Of a DNA stretch of 64,000 nt, positions 48,518-59,247 are shown one piece after another. A model generated the notes under the pieces. It saw only the letters and a list, made by a program, of their open reading frames with translations, made no database searches and was not told the origin of the DNA. The DNA is taken from positions 273,315 through 337,314 of the forward strand of contig SVHH01000001.1 of assembly GCA_015055945.1 (NCBI GenBank), given 5' to 3'. How positions within the stretch are numbered: the stretch's first letter is position 1; each line of letters begins with the position of its first letter. Position numbers and translations under genes: made by a program. This DNA comes from Clostridiales bacterium (GTDB lineage Bacteria; Bacillota; Clostridia; Christensenellales; Borkfalkiaceae).

Positions 48518-48856
48518 ATGTTTAAGTTAAAAGAATTAAGAAAAGAGGCTAATTTAACACAAGAACAACTAGCGAAAAAATTAGGTTTAAAGTACTTCAA
48601 CATTGGTGATTGGGAGCGTGGAAAATGCGAGCCGTGCATTGGAGACTTAATTAAACTTGCACAAATTTTTAATGTTTCGGTTGATTATCTTATTGGCAAT
48701 TGTGAAGACTATGCCCCTACCTTTCCCACATCAAACATTCCACAAATTACACTTGAAGAAAAAAACTTACTTAAATGGTACAATGAAATGAATGATACTC
48801 ATAAAGAAACATTGCTTGATTTGGCTGAATCGCTTTATAATAAACGAAACATTTAA
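48518..48856 (+). CDS. XRE-family HTH regulator, 112 aa
   Basis: N-terminal HTH (L-K-E-L-R-K-E-A-N-L-T-Q-E-Q-L-A-K-K-L-G ... IGDWERGKCEPC) ending D-Y-L-I-G. It is followed by a ~45-residue C-terminal segment with a helix rich in Glu/Lys/Asn (L-L-K-W-Y-N-E-M-N-D). That pattern is typical of prophage-type repressors. SD AAGGTG. Divergent from a DUF6809-like gene, so the pair may be a phage-derived remnant. Likely autoregulated through 48445-48488. Confidence 0.87.
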   Translation: MFKLKELRKEANLTQEQLAKKLGLKYFNIGDWERGKCEPCIGDLIKLAQIFNVSVDYLIGNCEDYAPTFPTSNIPQITLEEKNLLKWYNEMNDTHKETLLDLAESLYNKRNI

Positions 48857-48892
48857 CTTTTTAATATAAAAATCATTGAAATTCATAAACAA

Positions 48893-48922
48893 AAAAAGAC
48901 TCTCATTTTTGAGAGCCTTTTT
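48893..48922 (+). terminator. Terminator of XRE gene 48518
   Basis: AAAAAG-A-CTCTCA, TTTT loop, TGAGAG-C-CTTTTT. Confidence 0.85.
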
Positions 48923-49135
48923 ATTATTATGTTATATGGTTTTTAAGTGTGATAGATAAAAGTTAGGCAAGGCTAATTTTTTATAATTTATACCTTAATG
49001 ATTTCTCCTTAAAGAATAAGGAGATTTAGAGGTTTTGAGGAGTTTGCGGGGTGTGGGGCAACTTCGGAAAAGAGCCCCACGTTTTTTGGTGCTTTTTTGC
49101 AACTCAAAAAAGTACAATGTAAATATTATTTAAAC

Positions 49136-49169
49136 AAAAAAAGGGTCTCACTCTAGAGAGCCCTTTTTT
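49136..49169 (-). terminator. groESL terminator
   Basis: AAAAAAGGGTCTC/GAGA-G-CCCTTTTTT, one bulged base. Confidence 0.8.
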
Positions 49170-49188
49170 ATTACTTTTTGGGTAAAAA

Positions 49189-50820
<1,632 letters not shown>

Positions 50821-50829
50821 TTAGCCTCC

Positions 50830-51117
50830 TTAATCTTCTACAACCGCCAAAATATCACTTTGACGGATAATGGTCAATTCTTTGCCGTCTACCTTAAATT
50901 CACTGCCGGCATACTTAGAGTAAAGGATAGTATCCCCAACTTTAACTTGCATAACGATTTCTTTCCCGTCGATAATTCCACCAGGGCCAACGGCTACGAT
51001 TTTAGCCATTTGTTGCTTTTCTTGTGATGCTGACGGAAGAATAAAACCGCTTTGAGTTTTTTCTTCTTTTTCTAAACTTTCAACGACAACTTTGTCGAAT
51101 AAAGGTTTAACCTTCAT
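50830..51117 (-). CDS. groES: Co-chaperonin GroES (Hsp10)
   Basis: 95 aa. MKVKPLFDKVVVESLEKE and the mobile-loop segment KTQSGFILP identify it. The start at 51117 follows GGAGGTG; a GTG nine bases upstream is part of the SD. First gene of groESL. Confidence 0.97.
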   Translation of the reverse strand: MKVKPLFDKVVVESLEKEEKTQSGFILPSASQEKQQMAKIVAVGPGGIIDGKEIVMQVKVGDTILYSKYAGSEFKVDGKELTIIRQSDILAVVED

Positions 51118-51135
51118 ATTAAACACCTCCGTAAT

Positions 51136-51162
51136 TTAGCACTCTCGCCTTTGGAGTGCTAA
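51136..51162 (-). promoter_or_regulatory. CIRCE operator (HrcA)
   Basis: TTAGCACTC-N9-GAGTGCTAA, a perfect match to the CIRCE consensus, between promoter and groES. It predicts heat-shock control by the HrcA repressor (gene not in the window). Confidence 0.97.
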
Positions 51163-51167
51163 GTTTT

Positions 51168-51195
51168 ATTATATACGCTAAAAATTATTTGTCAA
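51168..51195 (-). promoter_or_regulatory. groESL promoter
   Basis: TTGACA (51190-51195), 16-base spacer, TATAAT (51168-51173). Confidence 0.85.
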
Positions 51196-51259
51196 CGATT
51201 TATGACTTGATTTTTAAACTTTTTAATTTTATCGTGTTTTATTCGCGTTTTTTCGCGTT

Positions 51260-52723
51260 TTAAGAACGCTTGGGCTCGCAAGTAACGTTTACGCCCAACT
51301 TCTTTAAGGTCATTTCATCTGCAGGGGATAAAATTACTGAAGAGTGGAATTGCGCGCCCTTCAACTTTGAAAGTTGCGCAAGGGCAACTTTAGCCTTGTC
51401 GTCAGTTGCGGCACACACTGCAAGAGAAAGTAATATTTCATCCGTATGAAGTCTGGGGTTAGCCGAACCCATATGATTTACTTTCAATTTTTGGATAGGC
51501 TCTATAACGGTTGAAGATATAAGATAAATAGAATCGTCAATGCCGCCCAAAACCTTTAACGCGTTAAGCATAGTTGCCGCGCTAGCGCCCAAAAGTTCGC
51601 CGGTTTTACCAGTTACGATAGTGCCGTCGGTAAGTTGCATAGCGCACGCGGGCTTACCAGTAATGGTTTCCTTGTCTAACGCCGCCTTAACCACTGCGCG
51701 GTCATTTATACTTATATGCATCTTTTGCATCAATATTTCAATTTTAGAAATTGTTTCCTTACCGATAACGCCCTTTCTAACGTCGATAAGAGCAGCGTAA
51801 TAACGGCGCAAAATTTCTTGCTTGGACGCTTCTTGGCAAACGCTATCGTCAACGATGCAATGCCCCGCCATATTAACGCCCATATCGGTAGGAGACTTAT
51901 AAGGGCACTCGCCAAGCACTTTTTGGAGCATAGCCGAAAGCACTGGGAAAATTTCTACGTCGCGGTTATAGTTAACCGCCATTTGACCGTACGCTTCTAA
52001 GTGGAAGGGGTCAATCATATTCATATCGTTAAGGTCGGCAGTAGCGGCTTCATAAGCAACGTTTACGGGGTGAGTAATGGGTAAATTCCACACAGGGAAA
52101 GTTTCATACTTAGCGTACCCAGATTTAACGCCGCGCTTATTATCGTGATAGAGTTGTGATAAGCAAGTTGCCATCTTACCGCTGCCAGGACCAGGTGCGG
52201 TAACTATAACGAGCGGACGGGTTGTAACCACGTATTCGTTCTTGCCGTACCCGTTATCGGAAACGATTTTTTCTACTTCTGAAGGATATCCATCAATAGG
52301 ATAATGACGATAAACTTTAAGCCCACGCATCTCTAATCTTTTTTGGAACGCGATTGCCGTGGGTTGTTCAGCAAAGCGAGTTAAAACTATGCTGCCAACG
52401 TAAAAACCTTGGCTTTCAAAAATATCTATTAAGCGGAGCACGTCTAAATCGTAAGTAATACCTAAGTCGCTACGCTGTTTATTTTTTTCAATATCGTTAG
52501 CGTTTATAACGACCAAAATTTCCGCTTTGTCCTTTAGTTGAGAAAGCATCTTGATTTTACTATCGGGTTCAAAACCAGGCAAAACTCTAGACGCGTGATA
52601 ATCGTCGAAAAGTTTTCCGCCGAATTCAAGGTAAAGTTTACCGCCGAACATTTTAATTCTTTCTAAAATCTTCGCCGATTGCATTTCTAAATACTTCTTG
52701 TTGTCAAATCCTAGTTTTTCCAT
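51260..52723 (-). CDS. DUF1846 (UPF0371) protein
   Basis: 487 aa. The family is recognised by the P-loop-like GPGSGKMATCLSQLYHD and the MGVNMAGHCIVDD region, and by the MEKLGFDNKKYLEMQS start. Structures of members show an ATP-grasp/Rossmann-like architecture, but the reaction is not established. It is downstream of the PqqD/HprK-like pair with a short gap, so possibly in one transcript. Confidence 0.9.
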   Translation of the reverse strand: MEKLGFDNKKYLEMQSAKILERIKMFGGKLYLEFGGKLFDDYHASRVLPGFEPDSKIKMLSQLKDKAEILVVINANDIEKNKQRSDLGITYDLDVLRLIDIFESQGFYVGSIVLTRFAEQPTAIAFQKRLEMRGLKVYRHYPIDGYPSEVEKIVSDNGYGKNEYVVTTRPLVIVTAPGPGSGKMATCLSQLYHDNKRGVKSGYAKYETFPVWNLPITHPVNVAYEAATADLNDMNMIDPFHLEAYGQMAVNYNRDVEIFPVLSAMLQKVLGECPYKSPTDMGVNMAGHCIVDDSVCQEASKQEILRRYYAALIDVRKGVIGKETISKIEILMQKMHISINDRAVVKAALDKETITGKPACAMQLTDGTIVTGKTGELLGASAATMLNALKVLGGIDDSIYLISSTVIEPIQKLKVNHMGSANPRLHTDEILLSLAVCAATDDKAKVALAQLSKLKGAQFHSSVILSPADEMTLKKLGVNVTCEPKRS

Positions 52724-52737
52724 GGTAAACTTCCTTT

Positions 52738-53001
52738 TTATACGAGTAGGCTTGCGCCTTGTAATTTATTTATGAAAGCCAAAACGTCTGCTTTAGCAGT
52801 GGTTTCGTCTATATCGTATTCGTCTAAAATAACTTTAACCAACTCATCTTGCGTAGCACCTTTTTCAAGCGCGCGCCATAAAAGCACGCCCGTTTCGTTC
52901 AAAGTGATTACCGCGTTAAAATTCTTAACCGCGCCACCTACCGCTACAACGATAAAGTTACCCGCAACTTCACGGAGTATAAATCCATCTTTTACTTTCA
53001 T
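52738..53001 (-). CDS. PqqD-family peptide-binding protein
   Basis: 87-aa PqqD/RRE-type domain: F-I-L-R-E-V-A-G-N-F-I-V-V near the start, L-N-E-T-G-V-L-L-W-R-A-L-E, and helices ending E-Y-D-I-D. PqqD-like proteins bind RiPP precursor peptides for modification enzymes. It overlaps the end of the HprK-like gene by four bases (ATGA). No radical SAM enzyme or precursor peptide is seen nearby. Confidence 0.85.
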   Translation of the reverse strand: MKVKDGFILREVAGNFIVVAVGGAVKNFNAVITLNETGVLLWRALEKGATQDELVKVILDEYDIDETTAKADVLAFINKLQGASLLV

Positions 53002-53711
53002 AATTTTTCCCCCGACATAGTTTCATAAGACAGTTTCGCGGCTGAAATTTGAGTATTGCAACCGAGCGAATAAAGTTCTACCGAAGTTATCATTTTTTCT
53101 ATCAACTTAAGCAGTTTGTCCATATCCCCAACCTGTTCTGGGCGTATGGTTTGATTAAGTATGGTAAGCAACATCTCTTTCGTGGACGCTTTTCTTATAG
53201 AATTTTCCGCCGCACGATTTAAGATGCAAATTGCCTTTAATTTTGCTTTTATATTGCTGTCTAAGCGGTGTTTTCCGTTCCACGGCGTGCCGTAAACGAA
53301 AAATTCACCGTCAACTTCTCTAACTATAGGCTTATCATCGTTAATCATAACCGCTCTATCGCCCAAAAGTTCACGCCAAAGTTTAGCGTGGGTGGACTTA
53401 CCAGTGCCGCTGGGCGCGGTAAATAGATAAGCGTTTCCGTCAACCATAATAGCACTGCTGTGAAAGAGCAACGCGTTGGCGTTTTGAACGGCGTAAGCGC
53501 AGAGTTTTCTAAGAAGTGCAAGCCATTCCAAATATTCTTCGTAAAAATCACGAGTGCGACGGCGCTCGTTATCAATATCTTCTTTAGTGATAACCATAGA
53601 AAACTCAACGGGTTCGTCCCCGTTATATTCGTAAGCCGCGCACACTTTTTTGGTAAAAGAGTGGGATACAAGGGCTTCAAAAACGATATCGGCAATCTTA
53701 TACTTAACCAT
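52998..53711 (-). CDS. HPr-kinase-like P-loop protein
   Basis: 237 aa. The C-terminal half has the HprK/PEPCK-type kinase P-loop APSGTGKSTHAK and N-D-D-K-P, then G-T-P-W-N-G-K-H. These HprK-like proteins recur with PqqD in RiPP or glycosylation-type cassettes, where their role is unclear. The start at 53711 is set by GGGGGT. First gene of a probable operon with PqqD and DUF1846. Confidence 0.82.
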   Translation of the reverse strand: MVKYKIADIVFEALVSHSFTKKVCAAYEYNGDEPVEFSMVITKEDIDNERRRTRDFYEEYLEWLALLRKLCAYAVQNANALLFHSSAIMVDGNAYLFTAPSGTGKSTHAKLWRELLGDRAVMINDDKPIVREVDGEFFVYGTPWNGKHRLDSNIKAKLKAICILNRAAENSIRKASTKEMLLTILNQTIRPEQVGDMDKLLKLIEKMITSVELYSLGCNTQISAAKLSYETMSGEKL

Positions 53712-53775
53712 TTTACCCCCTTTAGAAACGGTGGACGCACCAATTTCCCCACTATAAAATAAAAATTCGATTATT

Positions 53776-53804
53776 ATTTTATCAAAGTGGTTGATGTTTG
53801 TCAA
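53776..53804 (-). promoter_or_regulatory. Promoter of the HprK-like/PqqD operon
   Basis: TTGACA (53799-53804), 17-base spacer, TAAAAT (53776-53781). Confidence 0.75.
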
Positions 53805-53811
53805 TATAAAT

Positions 53812-53840
53812 TTGATTTTTAAAAAGTTTTTATATATAAT
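53812..53840 (+). promoter_or_regulatory. ApbE-type gene promoter
   Basis: TTGATT (53812-53817), 17-base spacer, TATAAT (53835-53840), divergent from the HprK-like operon. Confidence 0.65.
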
Positions 53841-53873
53841 AATATTATAAATTACTTATAAGAGAAATTTATT

Positions 53874-54950
53874 ATGAAATTTATCAAAAAACTTTTTGCG
53901 GTGATTTTGGCGCTCTCTATCACACTTTCGCTATTTGCGTGTGAAAACCGTGGCAGCGCGTTTGACTTTACTTGCTTTAATACTTATATCCATATTCAAA
54001 CGGCAACAAAGCCCATTTCCAAAGACACCGAAAATAAAATTAAATCAACCTTTTTTGAACTGGAGAGCGAGTTTGATGCTAATAAAGAAAACTCTATCGT
54101 CTATCGCTTTAACAACGGACTTAAAAACACTCCTATAACGCTTAGCGATAAAGCGGTTGAAATTTTCACTCAAGTCGACACCGCTTACGCGTTCACTCAA
54201 GGCGGCTTTGACCCGACCGTTTATCCGCTTGTTAAACTTTGGGGGTTTGCGCCTTATAAACTTACCGTAAACTTTACCCCGCCCACAATCGAGCAAATTA
54301 ATACTGCAAAAGCGAAAATCGGTTATGAAAAACTTTGTTTTGACAAAGAAAACAAAACGCTGACTAAGTTAGACGACTTTGTTAAACTTGACCTTGGCGG
54401 AATAGTTAAAGGTTATGCAGCCGACCTTGCCGCTTTAATCTTGCAAAATAGCGGTTATACCGACGGTTATGTTAGCGTTGGCGGCAGTAGTTTGAACTTA
54501 CTTAAAGTGGACACGCTTTCCATCCGCCACCCAAGAAAAACAAACGAACATATCATAAAAGTGTTGTGCGGTAACGATAAAAATATATCCCTTTCCACCA
54601 GCGGTGATTACGAAAGATATCACTTAGGCGCGGACGGCAAAAAGTATTGCCATATAATCGACACCAAAACTGGTGCACCCACGACTACTGGTGTTGCAAG
54701 TGTAACGGTTATGGGTGTAAGCGGTGCGCTTAGCGATGCGTTTACAACGGCTGGGTGCTTACTTTCATACGATAATGATAATCACGAAAGTTCACCGCTA
54801 ACTATTTACTTGAAAAATATTATTACCACCTACGACGGTGCAAAGGTTTTTGCAGTTATATCCACCGAAAATGATAAAATAATTTTAACCAACGCAAAAA
54901 CCGATGATTTTACCTTAAACGATAACGATTATTTGATAAAAAGTTTATAA
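53874..54950 (+). CDS. apbE: FAD:protein FMN transferase, lipoprotein
   Basis: 358 aa. The signal peptide ends in LFAC (lipobox). ApbE features are the N-terminal D-F-T-C-F-N-T-Y, KLDLGGIVKGYAAD, HIIDTKTGAP and S-D-A-F-T-T-A, which binds the metal and FAD. It attaches FMN to Thr of extracytoplasmic flavoproteins such as Rnf/Nqr subunits or flavin-based electron-transfer proteins. No substrate protein is in the window. Monocistronic. Confidence 0.93.
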   Translation: MKFIKKLFAVILALSITLSLFACENRGSAFDFTCFNTYIHIQTATKPISKDTENKIKSTFFELESEFDANKENSIVYRFNNGLKNTPITLSDKAVEIFTQVDTAYAFTQGGFDPTVYPLVKLWGFAPYKLTVNFTPPTIEQINTAKAKIGYEKLCFDKENKTLTKLDDFVKLDLGGIVKGYAADLAALILQNSGYTDGYVSVGGSSLNLLKVDTLSIRHPRKTNEHIIKVLCGNDKNISLSTSGDYERYHLGADGKKYCHIIDTKTGAPTTTGVASVTVMGVSGALSDAFTTAGCLLSYDNDNHESSPLTIYLKNIITTYDGAKVFAVISTENDKIILTNAKTDDFTLNDNDYLIKSL

Positions 54951-55039
54951 CAAAAAAGCCACGGCAAAGGTGGTGCAACTTAGGGATTTACAAAAAACAG
55001 TAAATTTTTGAGCGACACCTTCAAGCGGGGCAAACAAGT

Positions 55040-55079
55040 AAAGACCACACATAAGGATAAAACCTTGTGTGTGGTCTTT
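55040..55079. terminator. Bidirectional terminator at the element border
   Basis: AAAGACCACACA/TGTGTGGTCTTT with a nested AAGG/CCTT, between apbE and the DUF6809 gene. Confidence 0.85.
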
Positions 55080-55089
55080 CTTTTTGCGT

Positions 55090-55368
55090 TTAACCTTCTG
55101 CCGCGGGCAACATTACTTCAAGCATTGTTCTTGCACCGAGCCGAAAGGCATATACGAATATCGCCTCTTCCGCAAGACTCGCATACTCACTCCAACAATC
55201 ATCAAACCGCTCTAAAACATCACGTTGATCTTCTGTCATACCCTTTAACAGGTCTTCGTGATGCCTAGCCATATACTCCATCAACTGTTTCATTTCGGGA
55301 GTATTGTTACGGCTATCCGATTGCGGGTTTATATTGCCGTGCCACAATTCTGCAAGCGTATTTTTCAT
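55090..55368 (-). CDS. DUF6809 family protein, 92 aa
   Basis: TLAELWHGNINPQ at the N-terminus, a central L-E-R-F-D-D-C-W-S-E-Y helix and a C-terminal F-R-L-G-A-R-T-M-L-E-V-M are typical of this family. It is common in clostridial phages and conjugative elements. The start at 55368 follows AAGGAGGTGCGCAT. It lies downstream of the STAND gene in the same direction. Function unknown. Confidence 0.8.
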   Translation of the reverse strand: MKNTLAELWHGNINPQSDSRNNTPEMKQLMEYMARHHEDLLKGMTEDQRDVLERFDDCWSEYASLAEEAIFVYAFRLGARTMLEVMLPAAEG

Positions 55369-55445
55369 ATGCGCACCTCCTTGTAGCACAACACTATACC
55401 ACAGGTCTGCGCATAAGTCCAGATAACAAATTGTGAACAAAAATA

Positions 55446-58076
55446 TTATATTACGTTAGAAATTCTTTCGTAAATATTCCCTACTTTATGTGGGTTTATA
55501 AGCCTAGGACCTCCTTTGGATTCAAATAAATTATAATTTCCAAGAATATCTCCTTCCGTGAGGTCGGCGGGAAGTCCTACCATCGTGAAGTATATACCAG
55601 TTTTTTCTTGATTTTTACAGAATCCATATCCGTCTTTGATAGCTGTAACGATAGCTTCGTCTGAGTTGAGTAAGTGTAGATATTCATTCACATCAATTAA
55701 TAGAGCTTCTATATTCTTGAGAATATCTAAATTAGTTCGCGCATTCAAGCTTTTTAGGTGTGCCGTTATTGATTTGAACTTCGCAGATTTTCTCATTTTT
55801 TTGAGGTGCAATTTGAGTTTTTCAAACGCATATTCTAGGGAGGTTCTATCCAAATAGGAATGTAAAAGTTCAACAATAATATCAACCATATGATCTACAA
55901 TAATTTTGTCGTTCGATCCATAGTCTTCCAATATTGTGAATCCTTGTTTTAATAAGGATAGTTTTTCTTGGGTTCTCCTTACATCTAATCTCGTTGCTTG
56001 TCTTCTAAAAAGATCAGCTCGCTTTGCAACGATTTTAGGCATATATTCGTCGGTTGCAAAGTTTTTTTCCACGAAATCGAGTTCCTCGAAGGCGGAATCA
56101 AAATCAAATAAGCATCCTAAACTCTTGATTTTTTCAAGCCTTACATCTATCGAACTGGAATAAGCTTCTTGTAATTCCTTCAGAAATTCTAATGCTCGGT
56201 AATACTCGTTGTTCCTTATTAGATAATCCGCATAAACAATAGACGCTCTCAATTTTTCCTGTTCATCTCTAGAATATCTGATAGCACTTAGGTGCTCTTG
56301 TTCGGCCTTGAGGGGGCTGGAAACACCGTGTATGTAGGCTAGAACAAGATTGTTTTCATAAAATTTGGGTAATAACTCTTGACAGTGTTTTATGATTATA
56401 AATGCAGCAGCTGAGTCTTTACATCTAATATAGTCTTCAAGCGCCTTTGACAGGTAATACGTTACAACTCTTTCACCGTTATTTTTATACGTCATCGATT
56501 GTACTCGAAAAGGATCAGTGTTTTTGTTTGCGAGTGCATTTTGACCGTAACTCGTCATACGTTGCTCTTTAATCTTGAAATCTGGCAATAATGCGCGAAC
56601 GTCTGAGAAGTGTAGCGAAAGAAAGTCGCGTGCAAAATCAGTAACTATAACCTGGTTATGAATTTTGAATTCATCTTCGCTGATGAAATTGCACTTACCT
56701 AATTCATTGATAGCTAATTTGACATCAACAGCAGATTCTAAGTTTTTACCGAGATAATAAATTATTTCAGGCAGAGACAATGCTACGCCAGCAACTGTTA
56801 ATATATCTAGAACCTCTTTCGCTTGAATCGAGAGCTTGTCATATACATTTGCCATACAGAAATTAACCAGGTCATCTTTATGACTCAAAATATCTTCTTC
56901 GGTTTGTCCGTTATAAAGACATCTTATAAACCATTTTATCGCCAAGGGATTTGCGTGCAAGGTTTCACAAAATAATTGTTTCTTCCTTTCCTCAGTAAAG
57001 AAGCATTCGAAGCCATAAAGACCTAACAATACATCCGCATATGCTAAAACATCTGATTCTTTTAAGCCTTGCAGTTTGTAGCGGTGCTCCATTTCACCTA
57101 AGCCAATTCGAGAAGTGATGAGAACCTTCCCATATTCGGAGAAGTCATCTATAAATTCTCTAACATCGGCTGTGTTGATGGTTTCTAAATTATCAAGCAC
57201 AAAAAGAGTGTTAAAGTTCTTTGCCAATTCAATAATGTAATCTTTTGTGCCAGCAGAGTCATCAGATCCAACGAACGGCATAAGTTTCTCGTAAAGTTGT
57301 GCCGTTGAAGTTATAGAGTTTTTAATCTCCGAGAATTCATAATCGGAAAGCTCATTAGTTTTGAGAGAAACCCAAATAATAAGTTCATAATCGCATTGAG
57401 GGTCATCCAACATATCATATAAGAGTTTGAGAGTAATGGCGGTTTTTCCAATGCCACCATCACCAATAATACTTAATACGTTTACGTTTCTTCTCCCCAA
57501 TTGCTTTCTTATTTCGGCAATTTCTTGAGCACGACCGATGAAACTAGTCTCTTCATAATCCACAAGCGTAGGAAGATTTTCCATAATTCGCTCACTCTTT
57601 TTGAGGGTGGGCGGAGGAATAAGGGTTTCAGGGTGTTGTTCGATTTGAATTTTTGTGCTTGCAACATGTTCCCATGAAAAGCATGTGAGTCTTGTACTGA
57701 TGTTCTCAAAAAGAGTTTTGACCATAGAGTAATCGTAGAAACCGAGAGGACGGGGATGCATTACTGAATTCCTAACGGGTATGATTTTCCCCAACTCTTG
57801 ATTAAGAAAATGCTTTTGATCAGCATTGATTGATAATTTAAGGATATTATGATTGCAGATTTCTATGTATGCCTGTATATCTAAACCACGTAAAACTTTA
57901 AGTAAAGGATCTGTTTCAGTATCAACTTTTTTTGATCGTTCAATTAGCTGCATCGGCACATCGTCTAAAGCTATCTTTGCAGCAAAATTGGACACAAAAT
58001 CTGCTTCCATAGAAATTATCATTGCATACATTTCGGTTTTCTTGCTCAATATGCTTTCGTTTAATATTTCGCTCAT
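55446..58076 (-). CDS. HEPN-like/NB-ARC STAND NTPase with TPR-like and cold-shock-like regions
   Basis: 876 aa. Residues ~55-135 look like a HEPN/Swt1-type domain with R102-N-S-V-M-H107, the R-x4-H motif of HEPN ribonucleases. Residues ~175-345 are an NB-ARC ATPase: FIGRAQEIAEIRKQL, Walker A GDGGIGKT (205-212), Walker B LFVLDN (291-296) and TSR (321-323). A winged-helix-like region (~420-520) and a helical, TPR-like region (~560-800) follow. The last ~65 residues (DGYGFC ... IYFTM ... GGPRLINPHKVG) resemble a cold-shock OB domain with RNP-1 and RNP-2 positions. Such architecture fits a sensor-effector defence protein. It is downstream of the restriction-modification genes on the same strand. 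SD AAAGGAGT. Domain calls are from motifs, not searches. Confidence 0.8.
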   Translation of the reverse strand: MSEILNESILSKKTEMYAMIISMEADFVSNFAAKIALDDVPMQLIERSKKVDTETDPLLKVLRGLDIQAYIEICNHNILKLSINADQKHFLNQELGKIIPVRNSVMHPRPLGFYDYSMVKTLFENISTRLTCFSWEHVASTKIQIEQHPETLIPPPTLKKSERIMENLPTLVDYEETSFIGRAQEIAEIRKQLGRRNVNVLSIIGDGGIGKTAITLKLLYDMLDDPQCDYELIIWVSLKTNELSDYEFSEIKNSITSTAQLYEKLMPFVGSDDSAGTKDYIIELAKNFNTLFVLDNLETINTADVREFIDDFSEYGKVLITSRIGLGEMEHRYKLQGLKESDVLAYADVLLGLYGFECFFTEERKKQLFCETLHANPLAIKWFIRCLYNGQTEEDILSHKDDLVNFCMANVYDKLSIQAKEVLDILTVAGVALSLPEIIYYLGKNLESAVDVKLAINELGKCNFISEDEFKIHNQVIVTDFARDFLSLHFSDVRALLPDFKIKEQRMTSYGQNALANKNTDPFRVQSMTYKNNGERVVTYYLSKALEDYIRCKDSAAAFIIIKHCQELLPKFYENNLVLAYIHGVSSPLKAEQEHLSAIRYSRDEQEKLRASIVYADYLIRNNEYYRALEFLKELQEAYSSSIDVRLEKIKSLGCLFDFDSAFEELDFVEKNFATDEYMPKIVAKRADLFRRQATRLDVRRTQEKLSLLKQGFTILEDYGSNDKIIVDHMVDIIVELLHSYLDRTSLEYAFEKLKLHLKKMRKSAKFKSITAHLKSLNARTNLDILKNIEALLIDVNEYLHLLNSDEAIVTAIKDGYGFCKNQEKTGIYFTMVGLPADLTEGDILGNYNLFESKGGPRLINPHKVGNIYERISNVI

Positions 58077-58203
58077 ACATTACTCCTTTCTTCATATGTG
58101 ATTGTTTTTTAGTGGCGTTTTTATCCGCCAAAGATAAATTATTTCTACATATACGTTCTCAAGATATTTCTTTTGAAAAAATAATCATCCTGCTTTTTTG
58201 ATA

Positions 58204-59190
58204 TTATAAGTATTGTTTAATTGCTTTTGCAATAATATATGCCAATTCAACGGGGACGGCGTTACCAATCATTTTGTAGCCAGTATCAACGTCACTATAA
58301 ATAAATTCAAAGTCATCAGGAAATCCTTGAATTCTTGCACATTCTCGCACTGTTAGACGCCTATATAAATGTTCTTTTCCAGGAACAAAAATCCTTCTAT
58401 TATGTTCTACAAATTTCATTTTAGGTGCTTGTGGATGCAATTGACATTGACGACCGCTAGCTTGAACTGTAAATCCTTGTTCGTTCCAATCACGAACCCT
58501 ATTGCGGCTCATAAATATAGTGGAATAAGCACCGATAAAATATTCGTGGTTAAGAATGCTTAAGTTTTTGTTGGCTTTGTTTTTTGGTAAAGCGGGAACA
58601 GCAGAATCCGCTAGGTCACCAATGGCATCGCGTAATGTCTTCTTTTGCCATTCATTCGGCGTGGTTGGTTCAGGGAATTTAAAGTCAATACCTAAATCTC
58701 TTCTAAAACCGATATAAAAGACTCTCTTTCTATCTTGCGGCACGCCATAATCTGCGGCATTAACTAGTGTAATAGTAACATTGTAACCGCATTCTTCAAA
58801 GCATTTGATAATATTTTGTACTGCATCCGAGTGACGATTTGCAAGCATTCCAGATACGTTTTCAGCAAGGAAAAACTTGGGTTGTTTTTCTTTAAGAATA
58901 CGAATATAATCAAAGAACAACTTACCTCTATCATCATCTATACCACGCAAGGCACCTGCCTCACTCCAGCTTTGGCAGGGAGGTCCACCAATAATACCAT
59001 CAATATCATCAGGAAAATCAGTTTCTTTAATACTTCTGATATCACCCTTTATCAATGGAGCGGTATGGTTTTTTTCATAGGTAGCCCAAATGGTTTTATC
59101 AAACTCATTTGCCATTGCAATTTCAAATCCAGCTCGTTCAAAACCTAAATCCAATCCTCCTGCTCCAGAGAACAAACTAATTAATTTCAT
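58204..59190 (-). CDS. C5-cytosine DNA methyltransferase, HaeIII-like (GGCC)
   Basis: 328 aa with all core motifs: [69 protein letters not shown] and GNAVPV. The target-recognition stretch [17 protein letters not shown] is the one I know from M.HaeIII, and overall similarity to that enzyme is high, so GGCC is the predicted site. It protects the host from the nuclease encoded just upstream in the operon. Length is the same as M.HaeIII within a few residues. Confidence 0.92.
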   Translation of the reverse strand: MKLISLFSGAGGLDLGFERAGFEIAMANEFDKTIWATYEKNHTAPLIKGDIRSIKETDFPDDIDGIIGGPPCQSWSEAGALRGIDDDRGKLFFDYIRILKEKQPKFFLAENVSGMLANRHSDAVQNIIKCFEECGYNVTITLVNAADYGVPQDRKRVFYIGFRRDLGIDFKFPEPTTPNEWQKKTLRDAIGDLADSAVPALPKNKANKNLSILNHEYFIGAYSTIFMSRNRVRDWNEQGFTVQASGRQCQLHPQAPKMKFVEHNRRIFVPGKEHLYRRLTVRECARIQGFPDDFEFIYSDVDTGYKMIGNAVPVELAYIIAKAIKQYL

Positions 59191-59247
59191 TTATAATATC
59201 CTCCATTTTTTCTCTATATTAACTCTTTTTTCTAGATATATCAAGTC

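Larger units (their letters stand above)
48857..49188. other. 332-bp gene-free stretch with several hairpins
   Basis: It contains the XRE terminator (48893-48922), a short piece of the structured repeat (about 48937-48980, AAGTTAGGCAAGGCT), a TCTCCTT/AAGGAGA hairpin (49004-49024), a GTGGGGC/GCCCCAC terminator-like hairpin with T-run (49053-49088) and the groEL terminator. No gene seen. Confidence 0.65.
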
